A stretch of 35,708 nucleotides of DNA, from NCBI GenBank assembly GCA_029933005.1, contig JAOZOY010000027.1:1-35708 (forward strand), read 5' to 3'. Positions 19,201-27,910 of this stretch are shown in pieces. Made by a program: the position numbers and the translations under genes. The notes below the pieces were generated by a model that worked only from the letters and a program-made list of their open reading frames with translations, searched no databases and had not been told where the DNA came from. Position 1 is the first letter of the stretch. Each line of letters opens with the position of its first letter. This stretch comes from Deltaproteobacteria bacterium (lineage in GTDB: Bacteria > Desulfobacterota > Desulfobulbia > Desulfobulbales > SURF-16).

Positions 19201-20649
19201 ATGAGCACATTCTTTTCACAGCTCGCATCTGTCAGATGGCAGGATATTCTCGACATTCTGGTGGTCAGCTATTTTCTTTTTCGCCTGTATGTCCTTTTTC
19301 GGGATACATATGTTCTCCGGGTGATTTCCGGCATCGGATTTCTGTGGGTATTTCAGCACATGGCCGCCTACCTTGGCCTGATCGTTACAACCTGGGCGAT
19401 GCAGGGTATCATTGCTTTTCTCGCCATCATCATTATTATCGTATTCCGCAATGAGATCAGAAATGTCCTGCAGGCCAAGGATATCGGAGCAATTCTTTGG
19501 GGATTCTCCCATAAGGCATTTTTTGCCTCGGAAGAAATCATCAGCAGCAGCATGTTTGCGCTTGCACAGAAAAAGATAGGTGCGCTGCTCGTGCTGCCGG
19601 CAAAAGATGATCTCCATGAAGTCGCCCAAGGAGGAATTTCCTGGCAGGGTGTTATTTCCAAGGAGATGATTTTAAGTATTTTCTGGCCCGACAACCCGGC
19701 CCACGATGGGGCAGCAATTATCAGAGGAGAGCGAATTGCCGAGGTCGGGGCCATACTTCCCCTGTCCCGCAGCACAAATCTTCCCTCATCCTATGGAACC
19801 CGTCACAGGGCCGCCTTGGGCCTGTCTGAAAAAACAGATGCTCTGATTATCATCGTTTCCGAAGAAACCGGTCACGTGATGGTCGCCAAGAACGGTGAAA
19901 TCAAAAAAGTCAACGATAGGCTGGAGCTTCAGAAGATTCTGCAGGAACACAGCGGGGTGTCGATAGACGATCAGGGAGTCAGACAGGGGGAAGTTTTTAA
20001 GCTCGGCTTCGCCGCGGCCGTATTGCTCATATTTGTAACTGGTATATGGTACAGTTTTTCGAGGGGGCTTGAGACCCTGGTTTCCCTGGATGTTCCTATC
20101 GTGTACCAGAACAGGGACTCGGAGATGGAACTTCTGGGTTCGTCACTTAATACCGTGAATGTGCAGCTGAGCGGCGCCGGAGCGCTGATTCGATCGATCA
20201 AGCCCGAACAGATAAAGGTCAGGGTCAATCTGGACAAGGCTGTGGCCGGGATCAACTCATTTTCAATTACACAGGAAAACATTTCACTACCGCCCGGCGT
20301 TATTTTAAAAAAGGTGGAGCCGCAGGTCGTGGATGTGAGCCTCGATATTCCCATTAAAAAGAAACTGCCCATCCAGATTGACTGGATCGGAAGACTTGCT
20401 GATCATCTGATTCTTGAATCAGCCAGTGTCGATCCGGAAAGAGTCTCCGTTGTCGGCGGGAGCAAAATACTGGAACATATAAGCACCATCTACACGGAGA
20501 AAGTCCAATTGGAGAATATCACTAAATCAGGGCGTCGGTCGGTTAAGCTGGTCCTGAATCCGGCATCTTTAAAGGCAAGGCGCTCTTCAAACAGGCAAAT
20601 CACCATCACCTATGTGGTCAAGAGCCGGGGAAAGATGGCTGAAAAGTAA
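19201..20649 (+). CDS. cdaA: diadenylate cyclase CdaA fused to CdaR-like YbbR domains
   Basis: Three N-terminal TMs, DAC motifs NPAHDGAAIIRG and GTRHRAALGLSE, then an extra TM (LGFAAAVLLIFVTGIWYSF) and two YbbR-like repeats. Confidence 0.9.
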   Translation: MSTFFSQLASVRWQDILDILVVSYFLFRLYVLFRDTYVLRVISGIGFLWVFQHMAAYLGLIVTTWAMQGIIAFLAIIIIIVFRNEIRNVLQAKDIGAILWGFSHKAFFASEEIISSSMFALAQKKIGALLVLPAKDDLHEVAQGGISWQGVISKEMILSIFWPDNPAHDGAAIIRGERIAEVGAILPLSRSTNLPSSYGTRHRAALGLSEKTDALIIIVSEETGHVMVAKNGEIKKVNDRLELQKILQEHSGVSIDDQGVRQGEVFKLGFAAAVLLIFVTGIWYSFSRGLETLVSLDVPIVYQNRDSEMELLGSSLNTVNVQLSGAGALIRSIKPEQIKVRVNLDKAVAGINSFSITQENISLPPGVILKKVEPQVVDVSLDIPIKKKLPIQIDWIGRLADHLILESASVDPERVSVVGGSKILEHISTIYTEKVQLENITKSGRRSVKLVLNPASLKARRSSNRQITITYVVKSRGKMAEK

Positions 20650-20657
20650 AAAATAAT

Positions 20658-20987
20658 TTAACATCCTTCGAGCATTTTTTTCTTTACAGGCTCATGAACA
20701 TCTGACGCATGCTCGTCAGCCGTGTGTGTTGCCTCCTCTACTTTTTCAGAGTCCGTCTCCGTCGTCTGCTCATGCATTCCCATAGCGGCCTCGTGTGCAG
20801 CCTGAATGGCCTCACGAACCTTATCATGCGTATCCGCTCCATGACCATGCTCTGTTACCGCATGTTCCGTAACAGTTTCACTTTTTGAATGCACTTCCTT
20901 TTTTTCCTCAGAGTTACCACAACCTCCGGCCATTAATGCTAACGCAAGTGAAATACTTACAATTCCTGATACGGCTAAACGTTTCAT
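20658..20987 (-). CDS. small His-rich lipoprotein
   Basis: Signal sequence with LMAGGC lipobox; low-complexity E/H-rich mature region. Confidence 0.65.
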   Translation of the reverse strand: MKRLAVSGIVSISLALALMAGGCGNSEEKKEVHSKSETVTEHAVTEHGHGADTHDKVREAIQAAHEAAMGMHEQTTETDSEKVEEATHTADEHASDVHEPVKKKMLEGC

Positions 20988-21104
20988 CCTTTTTTCTCCA
21001 TTATGCTTGTATTTAATTTAGCTGTTGTGTCAGCCATCATTTGCAAATTTGTTCCTAACAGGATCGGTAGTTTGCCGGTCATAAAAAACCGAATTACCAT
21101 AAAT

Positions 21105-21173
21105 GTGGCAACCTGGCTGACTATTTAAGCCCCGGGCTTTCCTTCCCCTGATTGTTTTCGATGTTTAGGCCGA
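21105..21173 (-). promoter_or_regulatory. candidate degenerate c-di-GMP-I (GEMM-I-like) riboswitch upstream of the lipoprotein gene
   Basis: Minus strand: cGGCctAAACatcGAAAacaatcaGGGgaagGAAAGCCcGGGGCTTAAatagtCAGCCAGGTTGCCa; ordered matches to GEMM-I blocks, but the GACGC core and P1b stem are not preserved. Confidence 0.25.
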
Positions 21174-21249
21174 TATAAAATCAACAATTAACATATAAAT
21201 TCATCGCAGGCAACAATATATCATCTAGTAAGCAGCACTGAAAATCACT

Positions 21250-22398
21250 TTAATATCTTTTTGAAGAGGAAATGGTTTCAAGCGCTAAAGCGGCAGCCCG
21301 TTTCGAGGCTCCGCCTTCACCCAGCTGGGCCCGGATCCGGGAAAGACCGGCAAGCATTATGTCTCTTTTTTCCCCTCCCGGCAAAAGACTCGTAAGCTCA
21401 CGGACAATGTTATCTGCTTTGGCTTCATCCTGCAGTAACTCAGGGATAATCTCGCTGTTGACGATGAGATTTGTCAGTGAGGCATATTTGACCTTGATGA
21501 ATCTGTGGCCAAGAAAATAGGTTAACGGGGAAAGTCGATAGGCGACCAGCATGGGAACATCCAGGATGGCAAGCTCCAGGGTTACGGTGCCCGAGGCGGC
21601 CAGGGCCAGGTCACAGGCAGTCATGAGGTCATAACGGTTTTCGGAGATCACTCTGATGTCAAATTTGACATCTTTGAGACCGTTTTCGTCAAGATCAGCA
21701 CGTGAAAGAGTCGGAGCAAGGGGCAGCAGAAAGAGTATCTCTTTATGCTCATCAGATAATTGTTTTGCCGCCTCCAGAAATAGAGGCAGCATGGTCTTGA
21801 TTTCTTTTTTGCGGCTGCCGGGGAGAATACCGACAAGAATTTTATCGGCCGGGATGTCATGGAGCTGAAGAAATTCTTTTTTCCCCATAGATGTTTTAAC
21901 TGAATCCATGAGAGGGTGGCCGACATAGTCGACCTCCATGCCGTGCAGGTGATAAAAATTTTTTTCAAAGGGCAGAATAACCGCCATCCGGTCAACAAGA
22001 CGGTTTATTTTTTTTATTCGACCGCTGCGCCAGGCCCAGACCTGGGGACTGATATAATAAAAAACCGGAATGCCCAGTTTTTGGGCCTTGCCGGCCAGGA
22101 TGAGATTGAAATCCGGATAATCAATGAGAATGAGCAGGCTGGGATGCTTGTCCCGCAGCCGTTTTTCAAGGGTCCGCATGGCCGCCCGAATATCTTTAAG
22201 ATGGGCCAGAACCTCAACGATTCCCACCACAGCCATTTTTGCGGCATCGACGATGATCTCCATGCCCTGCTGTTTCAGGGAGTTCCCTCCCATGCCGCAG
22301 AAATGATATTCCGGCGCCATCTGTTGCATGGCCCGGACAAGACCGGCGCCATGGAGGTCGCCGGAGGCTTCTCCGGCTATGAGCATAATTTCAGGCAT
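21250..22398 (-). CDS. lpxB: lipid-A-disaccharide synthase
   Basis: IAGEASGDLHGAGLV, FCGMGGNSL, YYISPQVWAWRSGRIKKI, ILPGSRKKEI. Confidence 0.96.
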   Translation of the reverse strand: MPEIMLIAGEASGDLHGAGLVRAMQQMAPEYHFCGMGGNSLKQQGMEIIVDAAKMAVVGIVEVLAHLKDIRAAMRTLEKRLRDKHPSLLILIDYPDFNLILAGKAQKLGIPVFYYISPQVWAWRSGRIKKINRLVDRMAVILPFEKNFYHLHGMEVDYVGHPLMDSVKTSMGKKEFLQLHDIPADKILVGILPGSRKKEIKTMLPLFLEAAKQLSDEHKEILFLLPLAPTLSRADLDENGLKDVKFDIRVISENRYDLMTACDLALAASGTVTLELAILDVPMLVAYRLSPLTYFLGHRFIKVKYASLTNLIVNSEIIPELLQDEAKADNIVRELTSLLPGGEKRDIMLAGLSRIRAQLGEGGASKRAAALALETISSSKRY

Positions 22399-22564
22399 AA
22401 GGGAGTATCAGAAGTCAGAAGACAAAAATCGTAAAACAGACTTTATACTTCTGAATATGAGAACAGTTGTTTTTTTGAAAATAAATTGTCATTTAAATGC
22501 TCATTTTCCATTAACACGGAATTTAAGGCTTGCTGTATAATTGAAAATAACCACAGATTATTCT

Positions 22565-23533
22565 CTACTTCTTTCCCTCTTGACTCCTGTCTTCTGACTC
22601 CTGAATTTTTTCCATAATCTCAAGAGCAATGGCTAGGGCCCGGCGCCCTTCCCTGCCCGATGCCGCCGGTTTGGTGCGATTTCTGACATTTTTGACAAAA
22701 TCTGTTAATTCTGCCTCCAGGGCGTCGTGATCACGGAAACAGAATTCAAGATAATCATCATCCTTCAAATCATTTCCCACGGAAATTTTATCCCGTTCAA
22801 TGACCCTGATCTCTTTTGAGCCATAATCAACTGTAATGGCGCTTTCAGGTTGAAAGATCCGTAAACTGCGAACCGGATTTTCAGCAATACGGCTCACTGT
22901 TACATTGGCGCGGCAGCCGTTGGCAAAGACAAGCTGGACATTGGCAATGTCGGTATGATTGGTAACCACGGTCATCCCCATGGGATAAAGGGATACAAGT
23001 TCTGAATCAACGATACTGAGAATAATATCGATATCATGAATCATGAGATCAAGGACAACATCCACATCAGTTCCACGATTGGTGAAAATATGAGTCCTTT
23101 GGGATTCAATATACCTGGGACGGGTGAGATAATTCCGCATGGCCACGATGGCCGGATTGTAGCGTTCAATATGGCCCACCTGAATGATTCGTCCCGATTC
23201 ATCCGCCCGGGCGATGAGTTCATCCGCCTCGGCCAGGGTGGTGGTCATTGGTTTTTCAATCAAAATGTCCCTGGAGCCTGCCAGACAGTCAAGAGCTACC
23301 AGGTGATGGAGACTGGTGGGAACAACCACGCTTAACGCATCCACCTGGTCGATCAGTTCCTTATAATCGGCAAAAGGGGTGCAATGAGTCGTTTCCGCCA
23401 CCTTCTGAGCCGTCTGTCTGTCTACATCAGCGACTCCAACAAGGGAGACATTATCCATGGCAGCGTATTTCTGGGCGTGATATTTACCAAGATAGCCGAC
23501 TCCGATCACTCCAAGCTTTAATGTCTCTGTCAT
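22565..23533 (-). CDS. Gfo/Idh/MocA family oxidoreductase
   Basis: LGVIGVGYLGKYHAQKYA, VVVPTSLHHLVA, DILIEKPMTTTLAEAD, VGHIERYNPA; immediately upstream of lpxB. Confidence 0.92.
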   Translation of the reverse strand: MTETLKLGVIGVGYLGKYHAQKYAAMDNVSLVGVADVDRQTAQKVAETTHCTPFADYKELIDQVDALSVVVPTSLHHLVALDCLAGSRDILIEKPMTTTLAEADELIARADESGRIIQVGHIERYNPAIVAMRNYLTRPRYIESQRTHIFTNRGTDVDVVLDLMIHDIDIILSIVDSELVSLYPMGMTVVTNHTDIANVQLVFANGCRANVTVSRIAENPVRSLRIFQPESAITVDYGSKEIRVIERDKISVGNDLKDDDYLEFCFRDHDALEAELTDFVKNVRNRTKPAASGREGRRALAIALEIMEKIQESEDRSQEGKK

Positions 23534-24045
23534 GTTTTTTGCTCTTTTCCAAATTTTGTTATAATTTCCTCAATACAAGCAGTGAGATTCGCCCTGACCA
23601 GCACCGGTTCATCCACCGGTTGAGCCAGACCATGTGCGAGGAAACTATCGACCAGAAGGGGCAGGCTTTTTATCGTTGCATGATTCTCGTGACCGGCGGC
23701 AATCTCCCGGAAATATTCCTTGTATCTTTCCATCAGCACTTTTTTGATCGTCTCGGTCAGTTCATTGATGCGATTCTGTTCCAAGGTGTCATCGGCTTCC
23801 TCAACAATGCGGTCAACGATACTGACAATAATTGATTTATGAAAATTTTCCATGATTCCGCCGATTTTTTCAGAATCATGTTTCTGCAGATATGCAAAAG
23901 TAACCAAAAAAGAGGAAAAAACAACAAATTCATTAATTTTAAAACCATGAATGCCGAGATCGGGAGTATTAAAAAAATCAATCAACCGATCCTGTGTAAA
24001 GCGAAAATTTTCATGAAGTTTTTGCAAAGTTTGAGCTGTATTCAA
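23530..24045 (-). CDS. hypothetical protein between livF and the Gfo/Idh gene
   Basis: 4-nt overlap with next gene and 2-nt gap after livF suggest a real translated ORF; no family recognised. Confidence 0.75.
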   Translation of the reverse strand: MNTAQTLQKLHENFRFTQDRLIDFFNTPDLGIHGFKINEFVVFSSFLVTFAYLQKHDSEKIGGIMENFHKSIIVSIVDRIVEEADDTLEQNRINELTETIKKVLMERYKEYFREIAAGHENHATIKSLPLLVDSFLAHGLAQPVDEPVLVRANLTACIEEIITKFGKEQKT

Positions 24046-24047
24046 TT

Positions 24048-24758
24048 TTATATCCCCAGATAAGATCTCTTAACATCTTCATTGACAAGAAGTGCGGCTG
24101 CCGTGTCTTCCATGGTAATGGAGCCGTTTTCCATCACGTAACCGCGATCGGCAACATGGAGGGCCAGGTTGGCATTCTGTTCCACCAGAAAAATCGTTGT
24201 ATTTCGCGTCCGGTTGATTTCCTTGATTATGATAAAAATCTTTTTAATGATAAGCGGCGCAAGTCCCAGGGATGGCTCATCCAGCAAAAGGAGACGGGGT
24301 CTGGCCATCAGCGCTCTGGAAATGGCCAGCATCTGTTGCTCGCCACCACTCAGGGTGCCGCCTTCCTGATGCCGCCTATCAGAGAGAATCGGGAACATTT
24401 CAAAAATCATCTCCAGATCGGCCCTGATATTTCTTTTGTCCGTGCGCAGAAAAGCTCCCATGTCAAGATTTTCCATAACAGTAAGATAAGGAAAAATATG
24501 ACGGCCTTCGGGAACCTGGCTTATTCCCCGGGCAACGATCTGCTCGGCGTTTAAGTCGTGGATCGGTTCACCGAGAAAGGTAATTGTGCCGCTTTTTGGC
24601 GGTACAATGCCGGAGATGGACATAAGGGTAGTGGTCTTTCCTGCCCCGTTGGCGCCGATCAGGGTAACTATCTCTCCCTCATCAATATGAATGGAGATAT
24701 TCTTTAAGGCCTGAATATTGCCATAATAGGTCTGTATATTAACAAGATCAAGCATCAA
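24048..24758 (-). CDS. livF: branched-chain amino acid ABC transporter ATPase
   Basis: GANGAGKTTTL, LSGGEQQMLAISRALMARPRLLLLDEPSLGLAP. Confidence 0.96.
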   Translation of the reverse strand: MMLDLVNIQTYYGNIQALKNISIHIDEGEIVTLIGANGAGKTTTLMSISGIVPPKSGTITFLGEPIHDLNAEQIVARGISQVPEGRHIFPYLTVMENLDMGAFLRTDKRNIRADLEMIFEMFPILSDRRHQEGGTLSGGEQQMLAISRALMARPRLLLLDEPSLGLAPLIIKKIFIIIKEINRTRNTTIFLVEQNANLALHVADRGYVMENGSITMEDTAAALLVNEDVKRSYLGI

Positions 24759-25534
24759 TTTTCCGTGCCGAGATAGGCCTTGATGACTTTTGGATTGTTG
24801 CGGATCTCAACAGGTGTTCCCTGGGCAATTTTTTTGCCGTAGTCCATAACATAGATTCGACTTGACAAACTCATGACAAGTTTCATGTCGTGTTCGATAA
24901 GAAGAATAGCCATCCCCTCATCGCGAAGGGAAATAATCAGATCGTCCAGCTCTTTTGTTTCCATGGGGTTCATTCCGGCCGCAGGTTCATCAAGCAGAAG
25001 AAGAAACGGTTCCGTGGCCAGGGCCCGACCGATTTCAAGACGACGCTGGGCGCCATAGGGAAGATTTGTTGCCTTCATGTTGACTGAATCAGCCAGGCCG
25101 ATTTTGACAAGAATCCGGTAGCTGTCCTCAACGATTTCTTTTTCTTCACGGATAGTGCCCGGTCCTTTGAAAACAGCGCCGAGGATGGAAGCCTTTGTCC
25201 GGCAATGACGGCCGATCATGATATTTTCAAGAACGGTCATTTCAGTAAAAAGACGGATATTCTGGAAAGTTCTGGCCATGCCTTTTTTTGTTACCTGGTT
25301 TGGTTTCAGGCCGTTGATTATTTTTTTTCGTCCATGGGGCGGCGTGAGATAGACATCTCCTCCTGTTGGCAGGTAAATACCGGTGATGCAGTTGAAAAAC
25401 GTACTTTTCCCGGCCCCGTTCGGACCAATCAAGGCAACAATCTCGCCGGTGTTGATTTCCAGGTCAAGACGATCAAGAGCCCGGAGACCGCCAAAATCCA
25501 TGCTCAGCTTGTCAACAGTCAGGATCGGTTTCAT
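24755..25534 (-). CDS. livG: branched-chain amino acid ABC transporter ATPase
   Basis: GPNGAGKSTFFNCITG, ARTFQNIRLF, LLLLDEPAAGMNPMET. Confidence 0.96.
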   Translation of the reverse strand: MKPILTVDKLSMDFGGLRALDRLDLEINTGEIVALIGPNGAGKSTFFNCITGIYLPTGGDVYLTPPHGRKKIINGLKPNQVTKKGMARTFQNIRLFTEMTVLENIMIGRHCRTKASILGAVFKGPGTIREEKEIVEDSYRILVKIGLADSVNMKATNLPYGAQRRLEIGRALATEPFLLLLDEPAAGMNPMETKELDDLIISLRDEGMAILLIEHDMKLVMSLSSRIYVMDYGKKIAQGTPVEIRNNPKVIKAYLGTEN

Positions 25535-26745
25535 TTTATACCGGCGGCAGGATCATCTGTTTTGCGGAATTGATAGCAACGCCGCCTTGGGGCTACAAGA
25601 CCTTGGGGACGGAAAACCATCATCATGACCATGGTGGCCCCGAAAAGAAGCATTCGATAATCGGAAAAGGCGCGGAGATATTCCGGCAGTAAAATAAGGA
25701 TAAAGGCGGCAATGATAACGCCGAGGATCGAGCCCATGCCGCCAAGAACTACAATGGACAGAATAATCGCCGATTCAAGAAAAGTGAAACTTGCAGGGTT
25801 GATAAAGGTTGTTTTGGCGGCAAAAACGACCCCCATCATACCGGCCCAAGTGGCGCCCAGGGCAAAAGCGGTCAGTTTTGTCTTTGTTTTGTCAATCCCC
25901 ATCGCCTGACAGGCAATTTCATCTTCACGCAGAGCTATCCACGCCCGGCCTATGCGGGAATGCTGTAATCGGTTCACCACAAAAACGGTAAAAACGGCAA
26001 GTCCAACCATGAGAAAATAGATATAGATTGTCGCTGCCTGCAGGCTCATCTCCATCCCGAAAAATGAAGGTCTGGGAATATTGGCGATCCCGCTGGGACC
26101 AAAGGAAAAGTCGTTCCAGTTTTCCAGGATAAGACGGATAATCTCCCCAAAACCAAGAGTGACAATGGCCAGATAGTCGCCGCGCAGCCTGAGGACCGGA
26201 AAACCGAGCAGAATACCAAATAAGGCGCCCAGCCCGGCGCCAATGGGAAGCACAGTCCAGAACCCGAGGCCGAAATGATAATTCAGCAAGGCGTAACTGT
26301 AGGCACCCACGGCATAAAATGCCACATAACCAAGATCAAGAAGTCCGGCCAGTCCGACAACGATATTGAGCCCCAGCCCCAGTACAACATAAATAAGAGC
26401 CGTTGTCATGATATTGGTTTGATAGGTAGAAAAAACAAAGGGGAAACAGCAGATCACTAGCACAGACAGAGCCACTAGCGGAACATACATTTTTGTGGCG
26501 ATCCGGAATGTGGAACCAGCCGTTTGATCGGTATCATTTTGTCCGATTTTTTCCCTCCGCCTCTGCACAGCCCGGCCAACCAGGGAGAGGATAAAACTAC
26601 CCACCCCCACCAAGATCAGGTTGTTCCAGCGATAGTCTACGATCTCCTCGTAAGGATTGATCCTGATCACCATGATGGGAAAGGTCAAAAAAATAAACCA
26701 GCATGATATGAGAAGGGATTTTTTTATTTCATTAACAAAAAACAT
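25531..26745 (-). CDS. livM: branched-chain amino acid ABC transporter permease
   Basis: GLGLNIVVGLAGLLDLGYVAFYAVGAY, ALREDEIACQAMGID. Confidence 0.95.
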   Translation of the reverse strand: MFFVNEIKKSLLISCWFIFLTFPIMVIRINPYEEIVDYRWNNLILVGVGSFILSLVGRAVQRRREKIGQNDTDQTAGSTFRIATKMYVPLVALSVLVICCFPFVFSTYQTNIMTTALIYVVLGLGLNIVVGLAGLLDLGYVAFYAVGAYSYALLNYHFGLGFWTVLPIGAGLGALFGILLGFPVLRLRGDYLAIVTLGFGEIIRLILENWNDFSFGPSGIANIPRPSFFGMEMSLQAATIYIYFLMVGLAVFTVFVVNRLQHSRIGRAWIALREDEIACQAMGIDKTKTKLTAFALGATWAGMMGVVFAAKTTFINPASFTFLESAIILSIVVLGGMGSILGVIIAAFILILLPEYLRAFSDYRMLLFGATMVMMMVFRPQGLVAPRRRCYQFRKTDDPAAGIK

Positions 26746-26813
26746 GGAAAATCAATATGTTTGTCAACAGACTTCATTTATTTTGTGAAATGTTTTATAA
26801 CTGTTTATTTGAA

Positions 26814-27716
26814 TCATACCTTCTTCGACTCACTACGGCCCAGGATGCCGGCCGGCCGGAAAATCAGAATCAGCACCAGCAGCGAAAAGGCAAAGACATC
26901 TTCATAATCACTGGAAATATAACCGGTGGCAAAGCTTTCAGTCCAGCCAAGAACAAAGCTGCCCAGAACGGCGCCGGGAATGCTGCCTATTCCACCTAAA
27001 ACAGCAGCGGTAAAGGCCTTTATGCCGGCTATAAAACCAATATAAAAATTAATCTGGCCAATATGGGAGGCGATGAGAAGACCGCCGATGGCGGCAAGCG
27101 AGGAACCAATAATGAAAGTAACGGAAATGACCCTGTTGATGTTGACGCCCACAAGCATAGCCATCTTCCTGTCTTGGGCAGTTGCCCTCATGGCCTTGCC
27201 GATACGGGTAAATTTGATAAGGAGCGTCAGCAGAACCATGGCCACAGCGGTCACAGCCAGAATAACAATTTCAGATGAACCGATGATATGAGCCCAAGGC
27301 TCCATGAAAGCGAATTCCGGAATCAGGTTCGGAAAAGGCATGAAGTCGGATGTCTGGGCCAGAAGAACATAATTCTGCAGAAAGATGGACATGCCGATGG
27401 CGCTGATGAGCGGAGATAAACGCGGTGCGTTGCGTAGCGGTTTATAAGCAACCTTTTCAATGGTAAAACCGTAGGCTGACGAATAGACCACCGCCGCCAG
27501 TCCGGCCAGAACCAGAATGGCAAACGGGTTAAGGCCAAATATAGTGAGGACGCTGGCGGTAATAAGGGCGGTGAAGGCGCCGATCATGTAAATTTCGCCA
27601 TGGGCAAAGTTGATCAGACCGATGATCCCGTACACCATGGTATAGCCCAGGGCAATCAGGGCATAGATGCTGCCTCTGGTCATGCCGCCCAGGAAAAGTT
27701 CGAGGAAATATTCCAT
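26814..27716 (-). CDS. livH: branched-chain amino acid ABC transporter permease
   Basis: GSIYALIALGYTMVYGIIGLINFAHGEIYMIGAF; GGIGSIPGAVLGSFVLG. Confidence 0.96.
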   Translation of the reverse strand: MEYFLELFLGGMTRGSIYALIALGYTMVYGIIGLINFAHGEIYMIGAFTALITASVLTIFGLNPFAILVLAGLAAVVYSSAYGFTIEKVAYKPLRNAPRLSPLISAIGMSIFLQNYVLLAQTSDFMPFPNLIPEFAFMEPWAHIIGSSEIVILAVTAVAMVLLTLLIKFTRIGKAMRATAQDRKMAMLVGVNINRVISVTFIIGSSLAAIGGLLIASHIGQINFYIGFIAGIKAFTAAVLGGIGSIPGAVLGSFVLGWTESFATGYISSDYEDVFAFSLLVLILIFRPAGILGRSESKKV

Positions 27717-27738
27717 CCGGTTACTTCAACTCCACGTA

Positions 27739-27910
27739 AACGTTCACCAGCACCTCATCTTCGTCCATTTCGGAGTCTCGCATACTCGCTTACCTGACCT
27801 GCTCGAATAACACCAGTATGCTTCGCTGGCCCAAATGAACGAATCTAAGGCACTGGTAAACGTTTACAAGGACTGTGGTTCCCGTAAATTGGTATCCCGG
27901 TGAACAGTTA
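27739..27910. mobile_element. dispersed nonautonomous element, copy 2, between livK and livH
   Basis: Homologous to 12135-12324; flanked by caactccacgta (27727-27738) and caactccacata (27911-27922); terminal aacgttcacc / ggtgaacagtt. Confidence 0.7.

Noticed and set aside
22400-22610. Repeated agtcagaagaca-like words as a CRISPR-like array
   Set aside because: Only two inverted copies; no regular spacers, leader or cas genes.
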